Position numbers and translations under genes: made by a program
Part shown: positions 55,353 through 64,000 of the stretch, piece after piece
Position numbering within the stretch: position 1 is the stretch's first letter
Layout of the letters: each line of letters starts with the position of its first letter
NCBI GenBank assembly: GCA_013373085.1
Contig: JABXIM010000011.1
Location: 1 to 64,000, forward strand
Direction of reading: 5' to 3'
DNA length: 64,000 nucleotides
Origin: Oceanospirillaceae bacterium
GTDB taxonomy: Bacteria; Pseudomonadota; Gammaproteobacteria; Pseudomonadales; Balneatricaceae
The notes under the pieces: generated by a model
Told to the model about the DNA's origin: nothing
The model's input: the letters and a program-made list of their open reading frames with translations, nothing else
Database searches by the model: none

Positions 55353-56291
55353 CTAAGGCCGGTACTGATGCTTGAGCAACGCCATGACCAGTTCGGTATA
55401 GGGCGCGGCGATGCCCTGCTTGCGGCAACGATCCAGCACCGCGCCGGCGATGCTGTCGAGTTCCAGCGGCCGTCCCTTTTCACGGTCGACGAGCATCGAG
55501 GTCTTGATGGCGTTGAACGAGCGGATCAGCTCGAACATCTCGTCGACGTCCTTTTTCGACAGCTCGACACCGTCCGCTTTCGCCGCCTGCGCGGTTTCCT
55601 GCATCATGCCATACACGATAGGCCCGAACTCCGGGTGATGGGTCAGGCGGCGGGTATCGAGCAGCGTCAACGCCGACAGCGGATTGACGCCGTTGTTGAT
55701 CACCAGTTTGCGCCACAGCTCGGCGATGATATTCGGCGTCACTTGCGCCGGGATACCGGCGTCGTTGAAGCAGGTTTCGAGGCGCTGCAACAACTCGTCG
55801 CGAGCATCGCCGGCAGCGCGCGGCCAGGCGCCCATGATCACCTGCGCCGGCCCCTCGGCCTCGATCACGCCGGGCTCGACGATATGGCCGCCGATGCGCA
55901 CCGCAAGCCCGCCGAGCACGCGCCCAGCACCGAGCGTTTCAGCCAGTAGCGGCTCGTTGTCGACGCCGTTCTGCAACGACAGCAGCGGCAGTTGACCAGG
56001 CTGCAACCAGTTCACCATATCCTCGAGCACCGCGGCGGTGGCGGTGCTCTTGAGCGCCAGCAGCGCCACGTCGAAATCGTCCGGTCGGTAATGCCGGATC
56101 AACGACTCGCTATCGCAGGCATCCACCGCCGATTCGAAATCGAACGACTCGTGCCGCACCTTGAGCCCGCGCTGCTGCATCGCCTGCAGATGCACGCCAC
56201 GTGCAACCAGCACCACCTGATGCCCTGCTTCGATCAGCCGGGCGCCGTAGTAGGCGCCGATACCGCCGGCGCCGATAATCAGAAACTTCAT
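55353..56291 (-). CDS. panE: 2-dehydropantoate 2-reductase family protein
   Basis: A 312-residue ketopantoate reductase-fold protein. The N-terminal Rossmann motif is IIGAGGIGAYYGARL; LLALKSTATAAV, SLQNGVDNEP and the catalytic lysine region WRKLVINNGVNPLSALT follow. A ketopantoate reductase role in pantothenate synthesis is inferred, although many organisms have non-canonical paralogues. The start at 56291 gives the canonical MKFLIIG; nine upstream codons were rejected. Confidence 0.87.
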   Translation of the reverse strand: MKFLIIGAGGIGAYYGARLIEAGHQVVLVARGVHLQAMQQRGLKVRHESFDFESAVDACDSESLIRHYRPDDFDVALLALKSTATAAVLEDMVNWLQPGQLPLLSLQNGVDNEPLLAETLGAGRVLGGLAVRIGGHIVEPGVIEAEGPAQVIMGAWPRAAGDARDELLQRLETCFNDAGIPAQVTPNIIAELWRKLVINNGVNPLSALTLLDTRRLTHHPEFGPIVYGMMQETAQAAKADGVELSKKDVDEMFELIRSFNAIKTSMLVDREKGRPLELDSIAGAVLDRCRKQGIAAPYTELVMALLKHQYRP

Positions 56292-56568
56292 CGACAAAGT
56301 TATCCCTGTATCCTGCAATCAGAAGACAACGTTACAGCCACCGTGAATCGTTGTTAAGGCGGCTTTCGCGTACCCGAAGGCCCATAGTCACGGGGCTCCC
56401 GTAATGACAGGGAGGAAGGCTTAGCCGCTAAAAACGGGATAATCTGTCCGATTTTTCGCTGTTTATTGCGGCCTGTAACCGCGCTAAATTGAAGGGTCAT
56501 CAGACCGACAGCGGCGCGGTCCTGCGTCCACCAGCGCCGCAGGCGATCAATGACGCCTTCACCCCACT

Positions 56569-57420
56569 CTACGCATCCGGCCTCAGGGTCAGCCGGTCGA
56601 GCAGATCGGCGATCAGCGTCTGATGTTCGCCGTGCAGACCGTAGGCGGCATAGGCTTTCATTTCTATCAGCGGCGCCTCGTCGACGTGATACAGCCGTCC
56701 CTGCCCGATCAGCGGTGCGACGATCGAGTCCGGCAGGTAGGCGGCGCCGCCGCAGGCCAGTATCAGGTTCAGGGCGACGCGCCCGCTGTTGACCCGGCCG
56801 CGGGCCAGCAGGCGCTGCGGGAAGTGGCTCTCGTGCAGGCTGGCGAAGGTGGTGCCCCACTCGACCCGGATGTAGCCGTCTCCGATGGCCTTTTCCAGCG
56901 GCTGCCCGGCGTGGCTCGACACCAGCCGCAGCGGCACCGTCGCCACCTCCTCCACCGCCACGTCCCGTATGCGCGGCGGCTCGTACATGAATCCGACGTC
57001 GATCATGCGCTGTTCCAGCTTCTCGACCACCCGCAGCGGCGTGCTCTCCTCTGCCCGCAGGCCCAGGCTCGGATAGTCCCGGTAAATGCCGCTGAGCCAG
57101 TCCTGCAGGAAGATATCCCAGAGGCTGGCAACGCCGGCCACCACCAGCCGGCGCTTGTGGCGCTCGCTCAGGGCCGTATCCTCATAGGCCCGCTCCCAGG
57201 CGCCGAGAATAAAGCGGGCGTGCCGCTCCATGCGCTCGCCCGCCGGCGTCAGGCCGATCTGGTGGTGGCTGCGGGTGAACAGCGACAGCCCGAGGTGCTG
57301 CTCCAGCTGACGGATCCGCGCGCTGACCGTCGACGGCGAGACACAGAGATTCTCCGAGGCCTTGCCGAAGTTGCGGGTTCGGCTCACTTCCAGAAAGGTT
57401 TGCAGCAGCTGAGTATCCAT
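56569..57420 (-). CDS. LysR-family regulator (HdfR-like), divergent from SulP
   Basis: A 283-residue LysR protein: winged helix TFLEVSRTRNFGKASENLCVS, PSTVSARIRQLEQHLGLSLF, then an effector domain (RRLVVAGVASLWDIFLQDW, ACGGAAYLPDSIVAPLI). The HTH resembles HdfR. It is divergent from the SulP transporter across 107 bp, so it likely regulates that gene. The start ATG is at 57418-57420. Confidence 0.88.
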   Translation of the reverse strand: MDTQLLQTFLEVSRTRNFGKASENLCVSPSTVSARIRQLEQHLGLSLFTRSHHQIGLTPAGERMERHARFILGAWERAYEDTALSERHKRRLVVAGVASLWDIFLQDWLSGIYRDYPSLGLRAEESTPLRVVEKLEQRMIDVGFMYEPPRIRDVAVEEVATVPLRLVSSHAGQPLEKAIGDGYIRVEWGTTFASLHESHFPQRLLARGRVNSGRVALNLILACGGAAYLPDSIVAPLIGQGRLYHVDEAPLIEMKAYAAYGLHGEHQTLIADLLDRLTLRPDA

Positions 57421-57527
57421 CGCCGGTCGTCATTCGATATTTTTGTTCATCATAACCATTTTTTTTCGTTTTTCAGCATGACGGTTTTTTTCTACTCTGG
57501 CCGCTCGTTTACCGGAGGCCCTTTTCA

Positions 57528-59291
57528 ATGCACCGCAAACCGTCGCCCTGGCTCCCCTTTCTCGGTTGGGGCCGTAACCTGAACCGGCAGACACTGACCC
57601 AGGACCTGATCGCCGGGCTCACCGGCGCCGTGCTGGTGCTGCCGCAAGGGGTTGCCTATGCCTTCATCGCCGGACTGCCGCCCGAAGTCGGCCTCTATAC
57701 CGCCATCGTTGCGGCCGCCATCGCCTCGTTGTTCGGCAGCTCGCACCACCTGATTTCGGGGCCGACCGCGGCACTGTCGATTGTCGTCGCCAGCGTGGTC
57801 GGCGGCATGGGGGACCTGGAGCCTTCGCAGTATCTAGGCGCCGTGCTGACGCTGACACTGCTGGTCGGCCTGATGCAGCTCGCGCTGGGCCTGCTGCGAC
57901 TCGGCAGCCTGGTGAACTTCATTTCCCACACGGTGGTGATCGCCTTCACCGCCGGCGCTGCCATTCTCATCGCCGCCAGCCAGCTCAAGCACCTGTTCGG
58001 GGTCGAGGTCGCTGGCGGGCTGTCGTTCCTGGAAGGGCTGCAGGCGCTGGCCAGCCAGCTCGGGACGCTGAACCCCTACTCGCTGGCTATCGGTCTGATC
58101 ACCTTGCTCGTCTCGGTTCTGGTGCGCCGCATCAACCGCCGCTGGCCACACCTGCTCATCGGCATGGTCGCCGGCAGTCTCGCCTGCGTGGCGCTGGACG
58201 GTGCCAGTCAGGGCGTCGCCCTGGTCGGTGCCCTGCCCGGCACGCTGCCGCCGTTGTCAATGCCGGACCTCTCAGCCCATACACTGCAGACACTGACATC
58301 CGGCGCCTTCGCCGTGGCCCTGCTGGGACTGATCGAGGCCGTGTCGATCGGGCGCGCCATCGCCATCCGCTCGCAGCAACAGATCGACGGTAACCAGGAA
58401 TTCATTGGCCAGGGGCTTTCCAATATCGCCGGCAGTTTCTTAAGTTGCTACGCCAGCTCGGGCTCCTTCACCCGATCCGGCGCCAACTACGATGCCGGTG
58501 CACGCACGCCAATGGCGGCGATCTTCGCCGCCGCGCTGCTGGCGTTGATCCTGCTGCTGTTCCCGGGCATCACTGCCTACCTGCCGTTGCCGGCGATGGC
58601 CGGCAGCATCCTGCTGATCGCCTGGAACCTGCTCGACCTGCACCATATCCGCGGCATCCTGCGCGCCAACCGCAATGAAGCCCTGGTGCTCGTCGTCACC
58701 TTCCTGGCGACGCTGTTCGTCGAACTGGAGTTCGCCATCTACATCGGCGTAATCCTGTCCCTGGTGATGTATCTGCGCCGCACCTCACGCCCGACGGTGA
58801 TGGAGGTAGCACCTATTCCCGACCATCCGGAACGCCGCATCCGCAACGTCGGCCGCTACGACCTGGCCCAGTGCCCACAGCTGAAGATCGTACGTATCGA
58901 CGGTTCGCTGTTCTTCGGCGCCATCGACCACGTACAGCAGCGTATCCGGCAGCTCACCGACGACAGCAACGTCCAGTTGCTGATAGTCGGCAAGGGCATC
59001 AACTTCATCGACGTCGCCGGCGCCGAAATGCTGATCCAGGAGGCCCGTCGGCTGGAGCAGCAGGGCGGGCGGCTGATGCTGAGTTCGCTGAAAGGCACGG
59101 TGATCGACGAGCTCAAGAAAAGCGGTTATTTCGACAAGCTCGGTCCCGAGCGGGTCTTCGAAACGCCGAAGGCCGCCATCGCATCGGCGGTGGCCAAGGT
59201 CAAGCCCGATACCTGCAGCCGCTGCGAGAAACGGATTTTCAGGGAGTGTGGCGCGACCGGGTCAGAGACGATTGCCATCAAGCCGGTTTGA
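57528..59291 (+). CDS. SulP-family anion transporter with STAS domain
   Basis: A 587-residue SulP (SLC26-like) secondary anion transporter, usually for sulfate, bicarbonate or C4-dicarboxylates. Twelve or more helices include VLPQGVAYAFIAGLPPEVGLY, SSHHLISGPTAALSIVVAS and AVALLGLIEAVSIGRAIA. A C-terminal STAS domain starts near residue 440 (LKIVRIDGSLFFGAIDHVQ, KGINFIDVAGAEMLIQEA). A Cys-rich tail (CSRCEKRIFRECG) ends the protein. It has ribosome-binding ggagg before ATG 57528. Immediately downstream begins a truncated amidohydrolase, so the original downstream DNA has been deleted. Confidence 0.92.
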   Translation: MHRKPSPWLPFLGWGRNLNRQTLTQDLIAGLTGAVLVLPQGVAYAFIAGLPPEVGLYTAIVAAAIASLFGSSHHLISGPTAALSIVVASVVGGMGDLEPSQYLGAVLTLTLLVGLMQLALGLLRLGSLVNFISHTVVIAFTAGAAILIAASQLKHLFGVEVAGGLSFLEGLQALASQLGTLNPYSLAIGLITLLVSVLVRRINRRWPHLLIGMVAGSLACVALDGASQGVALVGALPGTLPPLSMPDLSAHTLQTLTSGAFAVALLGLIEAVSIGRAIAIRSQQQIDGNQEFIGQGLSNIAGSFLSCYASSGSFTRSGANYDAGARTPMAAIFAAALLALILLLFPGITAYLPLPAMAGSILLIAWNLLDLHHIRGILRANRNEALVLVVTFLATLFVELEFAIYIGVILSLVMYLRRTSRPTVMEVAPIPDHPERRIRNVGRYDLAQCPQLKIVRIDGSLFFGAIDHVQQRIRQLTDDSNVQLLIVGKGINFIDVAGAEMLIQEARRLEQQGGRLMLSSLKGTVIDELKKSGYFDKLGPERVFETPKAAIASAVAKVKPDTCSRCEKRIFRECGATGSETIAIKPV

Positions 59292-59296
59292 CCGGG

Positions 59297-60314
59297 CACG
59301 GGCCTGAAGGGCTGCGGGCGGATATGGATGCGCTGCCGCTTACCGAAGACACCGGCCTGCCCTTCGCGTCCAAGGGTGCGTACCAGCTTCAACGGCCAGG
59401 AAGTGGGTGTAGCCCATGCATGCGGTCATGACGCGCACGTCGCAATCCTGATGGGGACGGCGCAGGTACTGGCCTCCATGAAGGACGAGCTGGAAGGGAC
59501 CGTGATGTTCATTTTCCAGCCCGCCGAGGAGGGAGCCCCCGCGGACGAAGAGGGCGGCGCCGAACTGAAGCTGAAAGAGGGACTTTTCAACGAGCTGACA
59601 CCCGATGCCGTATTCGGCCTGCACGTCACGGCGGCCGCCGCCCCTGCCGGCACCCTGATGCTCCGCTCCGGGGGCGTTCTGGCGTTTTCCGATGTGTTTT
59701 CGATCAAGGTAAACGGCCAACAGACCCACGGCGGACTGCCGTGGCTGGGTACAGACCCCGTTGTTCTGTCGAGCCAGGTCGTGCTGGGGCTGCAATCCAT
59801 CGTATCGCGACAGTTGGACGCGACCGCGACGCCGTCGGTGATCTCGGTGGGAACGATCCATGGCGGTGTGCGGCAGAACATCATTCCACAGTCGGTCGAG
59901 ATGACCGGAACCATCCGCACCTTCTCTCCCGAGGTGCGCGAGCAGATCCATCAGAAAATAGCCCGCACGGCAGAGCATATCGCGCAAAGCGGCGGCGGTA
60001 CGGCCGAGGTCCATATCGATCCCGGCTACCCGGCGACCATCAACGACGCCGGCCTGACCCTCAGGATGATTCCGACCCTGAAACGGGTCGCCGGCGACAA
60101 CTTCCGGGAAGCGGAGCCCCGAACCGCCGCGGACGATTTCGCATTCTATGCGCAGCAGGTACCCGGCATGTTCTTCATGGTCGGCGCCGCACCGGAAGAC
60201 CCGGCGAAGCGGTTCCCCAACCACAATCCGAAGTTCAGCATCGACGAAAAGGCCCTGCCGATCGGCGTAAAAGCCATGACCTCGGTTGCGCTGGATTTCC
60301 TGAGCGGTAGCTAA
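59297..60314 (+). pseudogene. M20-family amidohydrolase pseudogene (5' truncated, frameshifted)
   Basis: Homologous to M20D carboxypeptidase/amidohydrolases: LRADMDALPLTEDTGLPFASK, then after a one-base insertion NGQEVGVAHACGHDAHVAI, VMFIFQPAEEGAPADEEGG and RTAADDFAFYAQQVPGMFF. The extra G in ggg at 59374-59376 breaks the frame: before it the sequence is in one frame, after it in the next. The usual first ~75 residues (including the HxxPELG region) are absent; SulP sequence abuts directly. Metal-binding His/Asp/Glu residues remain, but two frames and no N terminus make it non-functional. Confidence 0.85.
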
Positions 60315-60362
60315 CCTCCAAGGCCGTCTAAAATCAAGGTTGAATGCTCTGCGGACGGCTGC

Positions 60363-63300
60363 ATGAAATTTTTTAGAATGCTGGCGGAGGTCAGCTGGCT
60401 TCTTCGGCACAGGAAAGTCATCTCCTATGAGGCCCTGCGGCAGGAATACGGGCTCGATGAGGCGGGACTCGAAGCCCTGCGGATAGAACTCATTCAGGTG
60501 GAGCGGGTAGCGATTGACCTGGACGGCCGCTTTCTGGCCTGGTCGGGTGACGGCTCGACGAAGGTCGCCATGACCGAGAGCCGCCCGCCCGTACCTGACC
60601 GGGTACCGCTGCGGACAGTCGAACGCGACACCGGCGCTGCAGCTGTTGCCGAGCGGTCAATGCCGGCGACGCCCGATCAGGCCGCCACGGATGCCCGGGC
60701 CGCGCTGGAAACCGGCCCGCTTTCCGACGCCGAGCGACGCCATCTGACGGTCATGTTCTGCGATCTGGTCGGCTCGACCGAGCTGTCGACCCGGCTCGAT
60801 CCCGAAGACCTCCAGGACATCATCCGCGCCTATCAGGAAACCGCCACGCGCGTCATCCAGGAGTTCAACGGCTATATCGCCAAATATATGGGCGATGGCA
60901 TCCTGGTCTACTTCGGCTATCCGCAAGCGACCGAGCGCAGTGCGCAAAGCGCGGTGAAATCCGCACTCGGCATCGTCCAGACCCTGCCGCGACTCAACGA
61001 CGAGGTCGGCCTCAGCCAGGGCGTTGATATTGCGGTCCGCATTGGTATCGCCACTGGCGTCGTCGTGGTCGGTGAGATTACCGGCAAGGGCGAGGCGCAG
61101 GAGCGTACCGTCGTTGGCGAGACCCCCAACCTCGCCGCCCGTCTGCAGGCCCTGGCGCAGCGCAACGGTATTGTGATCAGCAAGGCCTGCAAGGAGCTTG
61201 CCGGAGACGGTTTCCTGTACCGGGATCTGGGGACACACCGGCTGAAGGGGATCTCCGAACCCGTCGAAGCCTGGGGGGTCATCGCCGAACCGGGCGCGGA
61301 AAGTCCGTCCATCTCGACACCGCTCCATCGCAAACTGCCGCTGGTTGGCCGGCAGGAGGAAATCGGCCTGCTGACTCGCGCCTGGGAAAGCAGTCGTGAG
61401 GGACGCGGCCAGGTCGTACTGATTCAGGGCGAGGCCGGCATCGGCAAGTCGCGGTTGCTGGAAGCGCTGCGTGACCAGGCGGGAGAGCGCAACTTTACCT
61501 GGGTTGCCGTTCGCGCCTCACCGTATCACACCGCCAGCACCCTCTACCCGATCATCGAACAGCTGAAACACTCGATGCACTGGCAACCGGGTGACAGTGT
61601 CAAGGCCCGGTTCAATAAACTGGAAACCCTGTTGCAGGCACAGCACGGCTGGCCGCTCGAGGAATCGGTGCCGCTGTTCGCCGCCATGCTGTCGCTGCCG
61701 CTGGTCGACGGCCGTTACACCCAGCTCGAGATGTCGCCGCGACAACAGCGCGAGACGACGCTGGACGCCATCATCGCGTGCTATCTGGCACTGGCCGAAC
61801 CTCAACCCGTGCTGATGATCTGGGAAGACCTGCACTGGGCCGACCCGACGACGGTGGAACTGCTGGGCCTGCTGATCAGCCAGGTACCGACCGTGCCGAT
61901 GCTGTTGGTCGCCACCTACAGACCCGAGTTCGTCTCCCCCTGGCCGGCCCGCTCCCATATTACGCCGATCACACTGAGCCGGCTGGCGCGCGCCGAGGTC
62001 GAGGCCATCGTCACCCATATCGGTGGCGACAAGGCGATGCCGCCGGAGGTCCTCGATCACATCGCCGCCAAGGCCGATGGCGTGCCGCTCTATGTCGAGG
62101 AGCTGAGCCGCACCATCCTGCAGTCCGAGATACTGCTCGAGCGCCAGGACCACTACGAGCTGAACGGCTTGCTGGCCGACATGCACATTCCCGAGACGCT
62201 GCAGGATTCGCTGATGGCGCGCCTGGACCGTACGCCGATCGTGCGCGAGATCGCGCAGATCGCCGCCGTGCTGGGGCGCGAATTCACTTATGAGATGCTG
62301 GCCGCGATCGCCCCCCACGAGGAGCCGGTGCTGCAGCAGGGGCTGGCGCAGCTGGTCGAGAGCGATCTGCTATACCAGCGCGGCCGGGGCCGGCGTGCGC
62401 ACTACCTGTTCAAACATATGCTCATCCAGGAGGCCGCCTATGAGTCACTGCTCAAGCGGTCACGGCAAAAATACCATCAACAGGTCGCCCGACTGCTGGA
62501 ACAGCGCTTTACCGACATGATCGAAGCGCACCCCGAAATCGCCGCCCATCACTACAGCGAAGCCGGCCACCCGGCGCAGGCGATCGGCTACTGGCACCGG
62601 GCAGGCCAGAAGGCCGAACAGATCTCGGCTCACCAGGAAGCCATCAGCCATCTGTCGAAGGCACTCGAGCTGTTACCGGGCCTGCCGGATGACAGAGCAC
62701 GCAGTCGCCTCGAACTCGATCTGCTCATCGCCATAGGCCCATCGCTGGGCGCGTCCAGGGGCTACGCCGTGCCCGAGTATGGCCAGACCTACGACCGCGC
62801 CCGCGAACTCTGTACCCAGCTGAACGAAAGCGCTCTGCTTTCCCCTGCGCTGCGTGCCCTGGCCGTCCATCACCTGGTCCGGGGCGAAACCGACACCGCT
62901 GTCAGCATCGCGCGGGAATTTCTCGCGATGGCCGAGCAAAAGCGGGATGAGGAAGCCGAGATGTTCGGTCATTATTCGCTCGGCATTTCGCTACTGTTCG
63001 CCGGTGCACTGGAACCGGCCCGGGAGCACCTGGTCAAGGCGCGGCAAAGTTACGACCCGGACCAGCATCAGGCGCTCGCGCGCCTCTATAACATCGATAT
63101 CGGCGTCGGCGCCCAGGGGTTCGAGGCGCTCTGCCTCTGGCTGCTGGGCTACGCCGATCAGGCGCTCGAAAAGGCCGCGGCGGCGCTGGCCCTCGCTCAG
63201 CGCCATCAGCACCCGTTCAGCCTGGCCTTCGCCTGGCTATGGAAAGCGACGCTGCATCAGTTCCGTGGCGAGTCCGACGCGGCCACCCAGCACGCCAAAC

Positions 63301-63857
63301 AGGGTGGCGAGATTGCCAGGGAACACCACTTGCCGCTGCTCGCCCACCGCGCCAAACCGATACTGGGTTGGGCACTGACCGTCGGAGGCACACCGGAGCA
63401 GGCGGTCGACAAAATCCGCGAGGGCATGGACGAGGCGGCCGGGATCGGCTCACGTCTATTCGAGTCCTATCATATTGCGCTGCTGGCCGAAGCCCAGATG
63501 GCCTGCGGCCAGATAGCGGCGGCCCGCAGCAGCCTGCAGAGCGCACTCGCCCAAGAAGCTGAAGAGCAGCTCTGGCGCCCCGAGCTGCAGCGGCTGCTGG
63601 GCGAACTGGAACAGCAGACCGGAGCCGATCTCAAAGCGGCAGAGTCCCGATTCAACGAAGCCCTGCAGCAGGCGCAGCACCAGCATGCCCAAGCGCTCGT
63701 GCTTCGGGCGGCAACCGGTCTGGCCAGACTTTGGCGGCAACAGCACGCGCCCGACAAAGCCCGGGACCTGCTGGCGCCTGTTTATGGCTGGTTCAACGAG
63801 GGCTTCGACACCGCCGATCTCAGGGCAGCCAAAACCCTGCTGGACGAGCCGGATTGA
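60363..63857 (+). CDS. Class III adenylate/guanylate cyclase with AAA-type NTPase and TPR repeats
   Basis: A 1164-residue multi-domain signalling protein. An N-terminal region with a helical HTH-like stretch (VISYEALRQEYGLDEAGLEAL) is followed by a class III cyclase domain at about 125-310: metal Asp134 in FCDLVGSTELS, Asp178 in YMGDGILVYFG, and transition-state Asn256 and Arg260 in ETPNLAARLQAL. Next is a STAND/AAA-type NTPase with Walker A GEAGIGKSRLL (about 356-366) and Walker B VLMIWEDLHWAD. The C-terminal half (from about 740) is a long tetratricopeptide-like array. No transmembrane helix, so soluble. It may be a cyclase regulated by ATP-driven partner sensing. Confidence 0.9.
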   Translation: MKFFRMLAEVSWLLRHRKVISYEALRQEYGLDEAGLEALRIELIQVERVAIDLDGRFLAWSGDGSTKVAMTESRPPVPDRVPLRTVERDTGAAAVAERSMPATPDQAATDARAALETGPLSDAERRHLTVMFCDLVGSTELSTRLDPEDLQDIIRAYQETATRVIQEFNGYIAKYMGDGILVYFGYPQATERSAQSAVKSALGIVQTLPRLNDEVGLSQGVDIAVRIGIATGVVVVGEITGKGEAQERTVVGETPNLAARLQALAQRNGIVISKACKELAGDGFLYRDLGTHRLKGISEPVEAWGVIAEPGAESPSISTPLHRKLPLVGRQEEIGLLTRAWESSREGRGQVVLIQGEAGIGKSRLLEALRDQAGERNFTWVAVRASPYHTASTLYPIIEQLKHSMHWQPGDSVKARFNKLETLLQAQHGWPLEESVPLFAAMLSLPLVDGRYTQLEMSPRQQRETTLDAIIACYLALAEPQPVLMIWEDLHWADPTTVELLGLLISQVPTVPMLLVATYRPEFVSPWPARSHITPITLSRLARAEVEAIVTHIGGDKAMPPEVLDHIAAKADGVPLYVEELSRTILQSEILLERQDHYELNGLLADMHIPETLQDSLMARLDRTPIVREIAQIAAVLGREFTYEMLAAIAPHEEPVLQQGLAQLVESDLLYQRGRGRRAHYLFKHMLIQEAAYESLLKRSRQKYHQQVARLLEQRFTDMIEAHPEIAAHHYSEAGHPAQAIGYWHRAGQKAEQISAHQEAISHLSKALELLPGLPDDRARSRLELDLLIAIGPSLGASRGYAVPEYGQTYDRARELCTQLNESALLSPALRALAVHHLVRGETDTAVSIAREFLAMAEQKRDEEAEMFGHYSLGISLLFAGALEPAREHLVKARQSYDPDQHQALARLYNIDIGVGAQGFEALCLWLLGYADQALEKAAAALALAQRHQHPFSLAFAWLWKATLHQFRGESDAATQHAKQGGEIAREHHLPLLAHRAKPILGWALTVGGTPEQAVDKIREGMDEAAGIGSRLFESYHIALLAEAQMACGQIAAARSSLQSALAQEAEEQLWRPELQRLLGELEQQTGADLKAAESRFNEALQQAQHQHAQALVLRAATGLARLWRQQHAPDKARDLLAPVYGWFNEGFDTADLRAAKTLLDEPD

Positions 63858-63889
63858 TTCGGCTGTTTCTAATGTAGGGTGCCCTGAAT

Positions 63890-63917
63890 GAGTAGTGAGT
63901 AGTGAGTAGTGAGTAGT
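63890..63917. repeat. 7-bp tandem repeat, four units
   Basis: gagtagt is repeated four times exactly, 33 bp after the cyclase stop, followed by aggggg. It may be subject to slippage. The remaining tail to 64000 shows no gene. Confidence 0.85.
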
Positions 63918-64000
63918 AGGGGGCTGGTAAACGAAGTGCACCGCACCGCTTCATCCCGTTACGCGTAACCTGTCAGGCGTATCGCCCCTACCGCCAGGGC

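Overview
The window is about 64 kb of GC-rich DNA from a gammaproteobacterium. The backbone from trpE to folB (about 1.3-18.2 kb) has the gene content and local order familiar from Pseudomonas and marine relatives: rpe-gph-trpE, the peptidoglycan-recycling pair amgK-murU, lptD-surA-pdxA-rsmA-apaG-apaH-glpE-cca, and folK-folB. AmgK/MurU, a short CCA-adding enzyme without an HD domain and Pseudomonas-type REP palindromes fit Pseudomonadales/Oceanospirillales. Choline-O-sulfate and betaine genes suggest a marine or saline habitat. I cannot name the species. I saw no rRNA, tRNA or CRISPR array. Layout. 1-0.6 kb: start of etfB. 0.6-1.35 kb: a non-coding gap holding an unexplained element bounded by a 29-bp inverted repeat. 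1.35-18.2 kb: housekeeping genes in tightly coupled operons (many ATGA or TGATG overlaps), interrupted by one MITE between djlA and murU. 18.2-21.6 kb: an accessory patch, partly AT-rich, with a tiny membrane protein, an amber-split small frame, an unknown lipoprotein, a fasciclin-domain protein, a decayed ADP-ribosylglycohydrolase and repeat or IS-end remnants. 21.6-30 kb: PAP2 phosphatase, a Gate-domain membrane protein, HdeD-like protein, a fluoroacetate-dehalogenase-like hydrolase, a chemoreceptor tail fragment, NYN/LOTUS protein, transglutaminase, HD hydrolase, GNAT acetyltransferase and a periplasmic catalase-like protein. 30-33 kb: an ArgD-like aminotransferase preceded by an Arg-codon-rich short frame and a textbook terminator, then the ABC-F protein YbiT. 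33.5-39.4 kb: choline-O-sulfate module (ChoX-like binding protein, choline sulfatase, LysR regulator, BCCT transporter). 39.4-45.9 kb: DUF4242 protein, a light-repair cassette (Fe-S photolyase, DUF2256, CRY-DASH), a molybdenum-carrier-like protein, MsrBA, DUF1643 and an NAD(P)H oxidoreductase, followed by a second MITE copy. 46.3-48.3 kb: DJ-1/PfpI protein, ribbon-helix-helix protein and an XRE regulator. 48.5-54.2 kb: asparagine/aspartate catabolism (ansA, aspA) flanked by two closely related AGCS symporters. 54.2-60.3 kb: 2-hydroxyacid dehydrogenase, PanE-like reductase, a LysR regulator divergent from a SulP transporter, and a broken M20 amidohydrolase fused against the SulP gene. 60.4-63.9 kb: a large class III cyclase/AAA/TPR signalling protein. 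Functional links. SurA, made from the same operon, chaperones outer-membrane proteins including LptD. AmgK and MurU act consecutively on MurNAc. FolB and FolK are consecutive folate steps. Asparaginase feeds aspartase. Choline sulfatase releases choline from choline sulfate brought in by one of the adjacent transport proteins. The least explained items are the palindrome-bounded element at 966-1303, the possible arginine-responsive leader at 29949-30108, the twin operator at 48364-48403 and the two 271-bp MITE copies.
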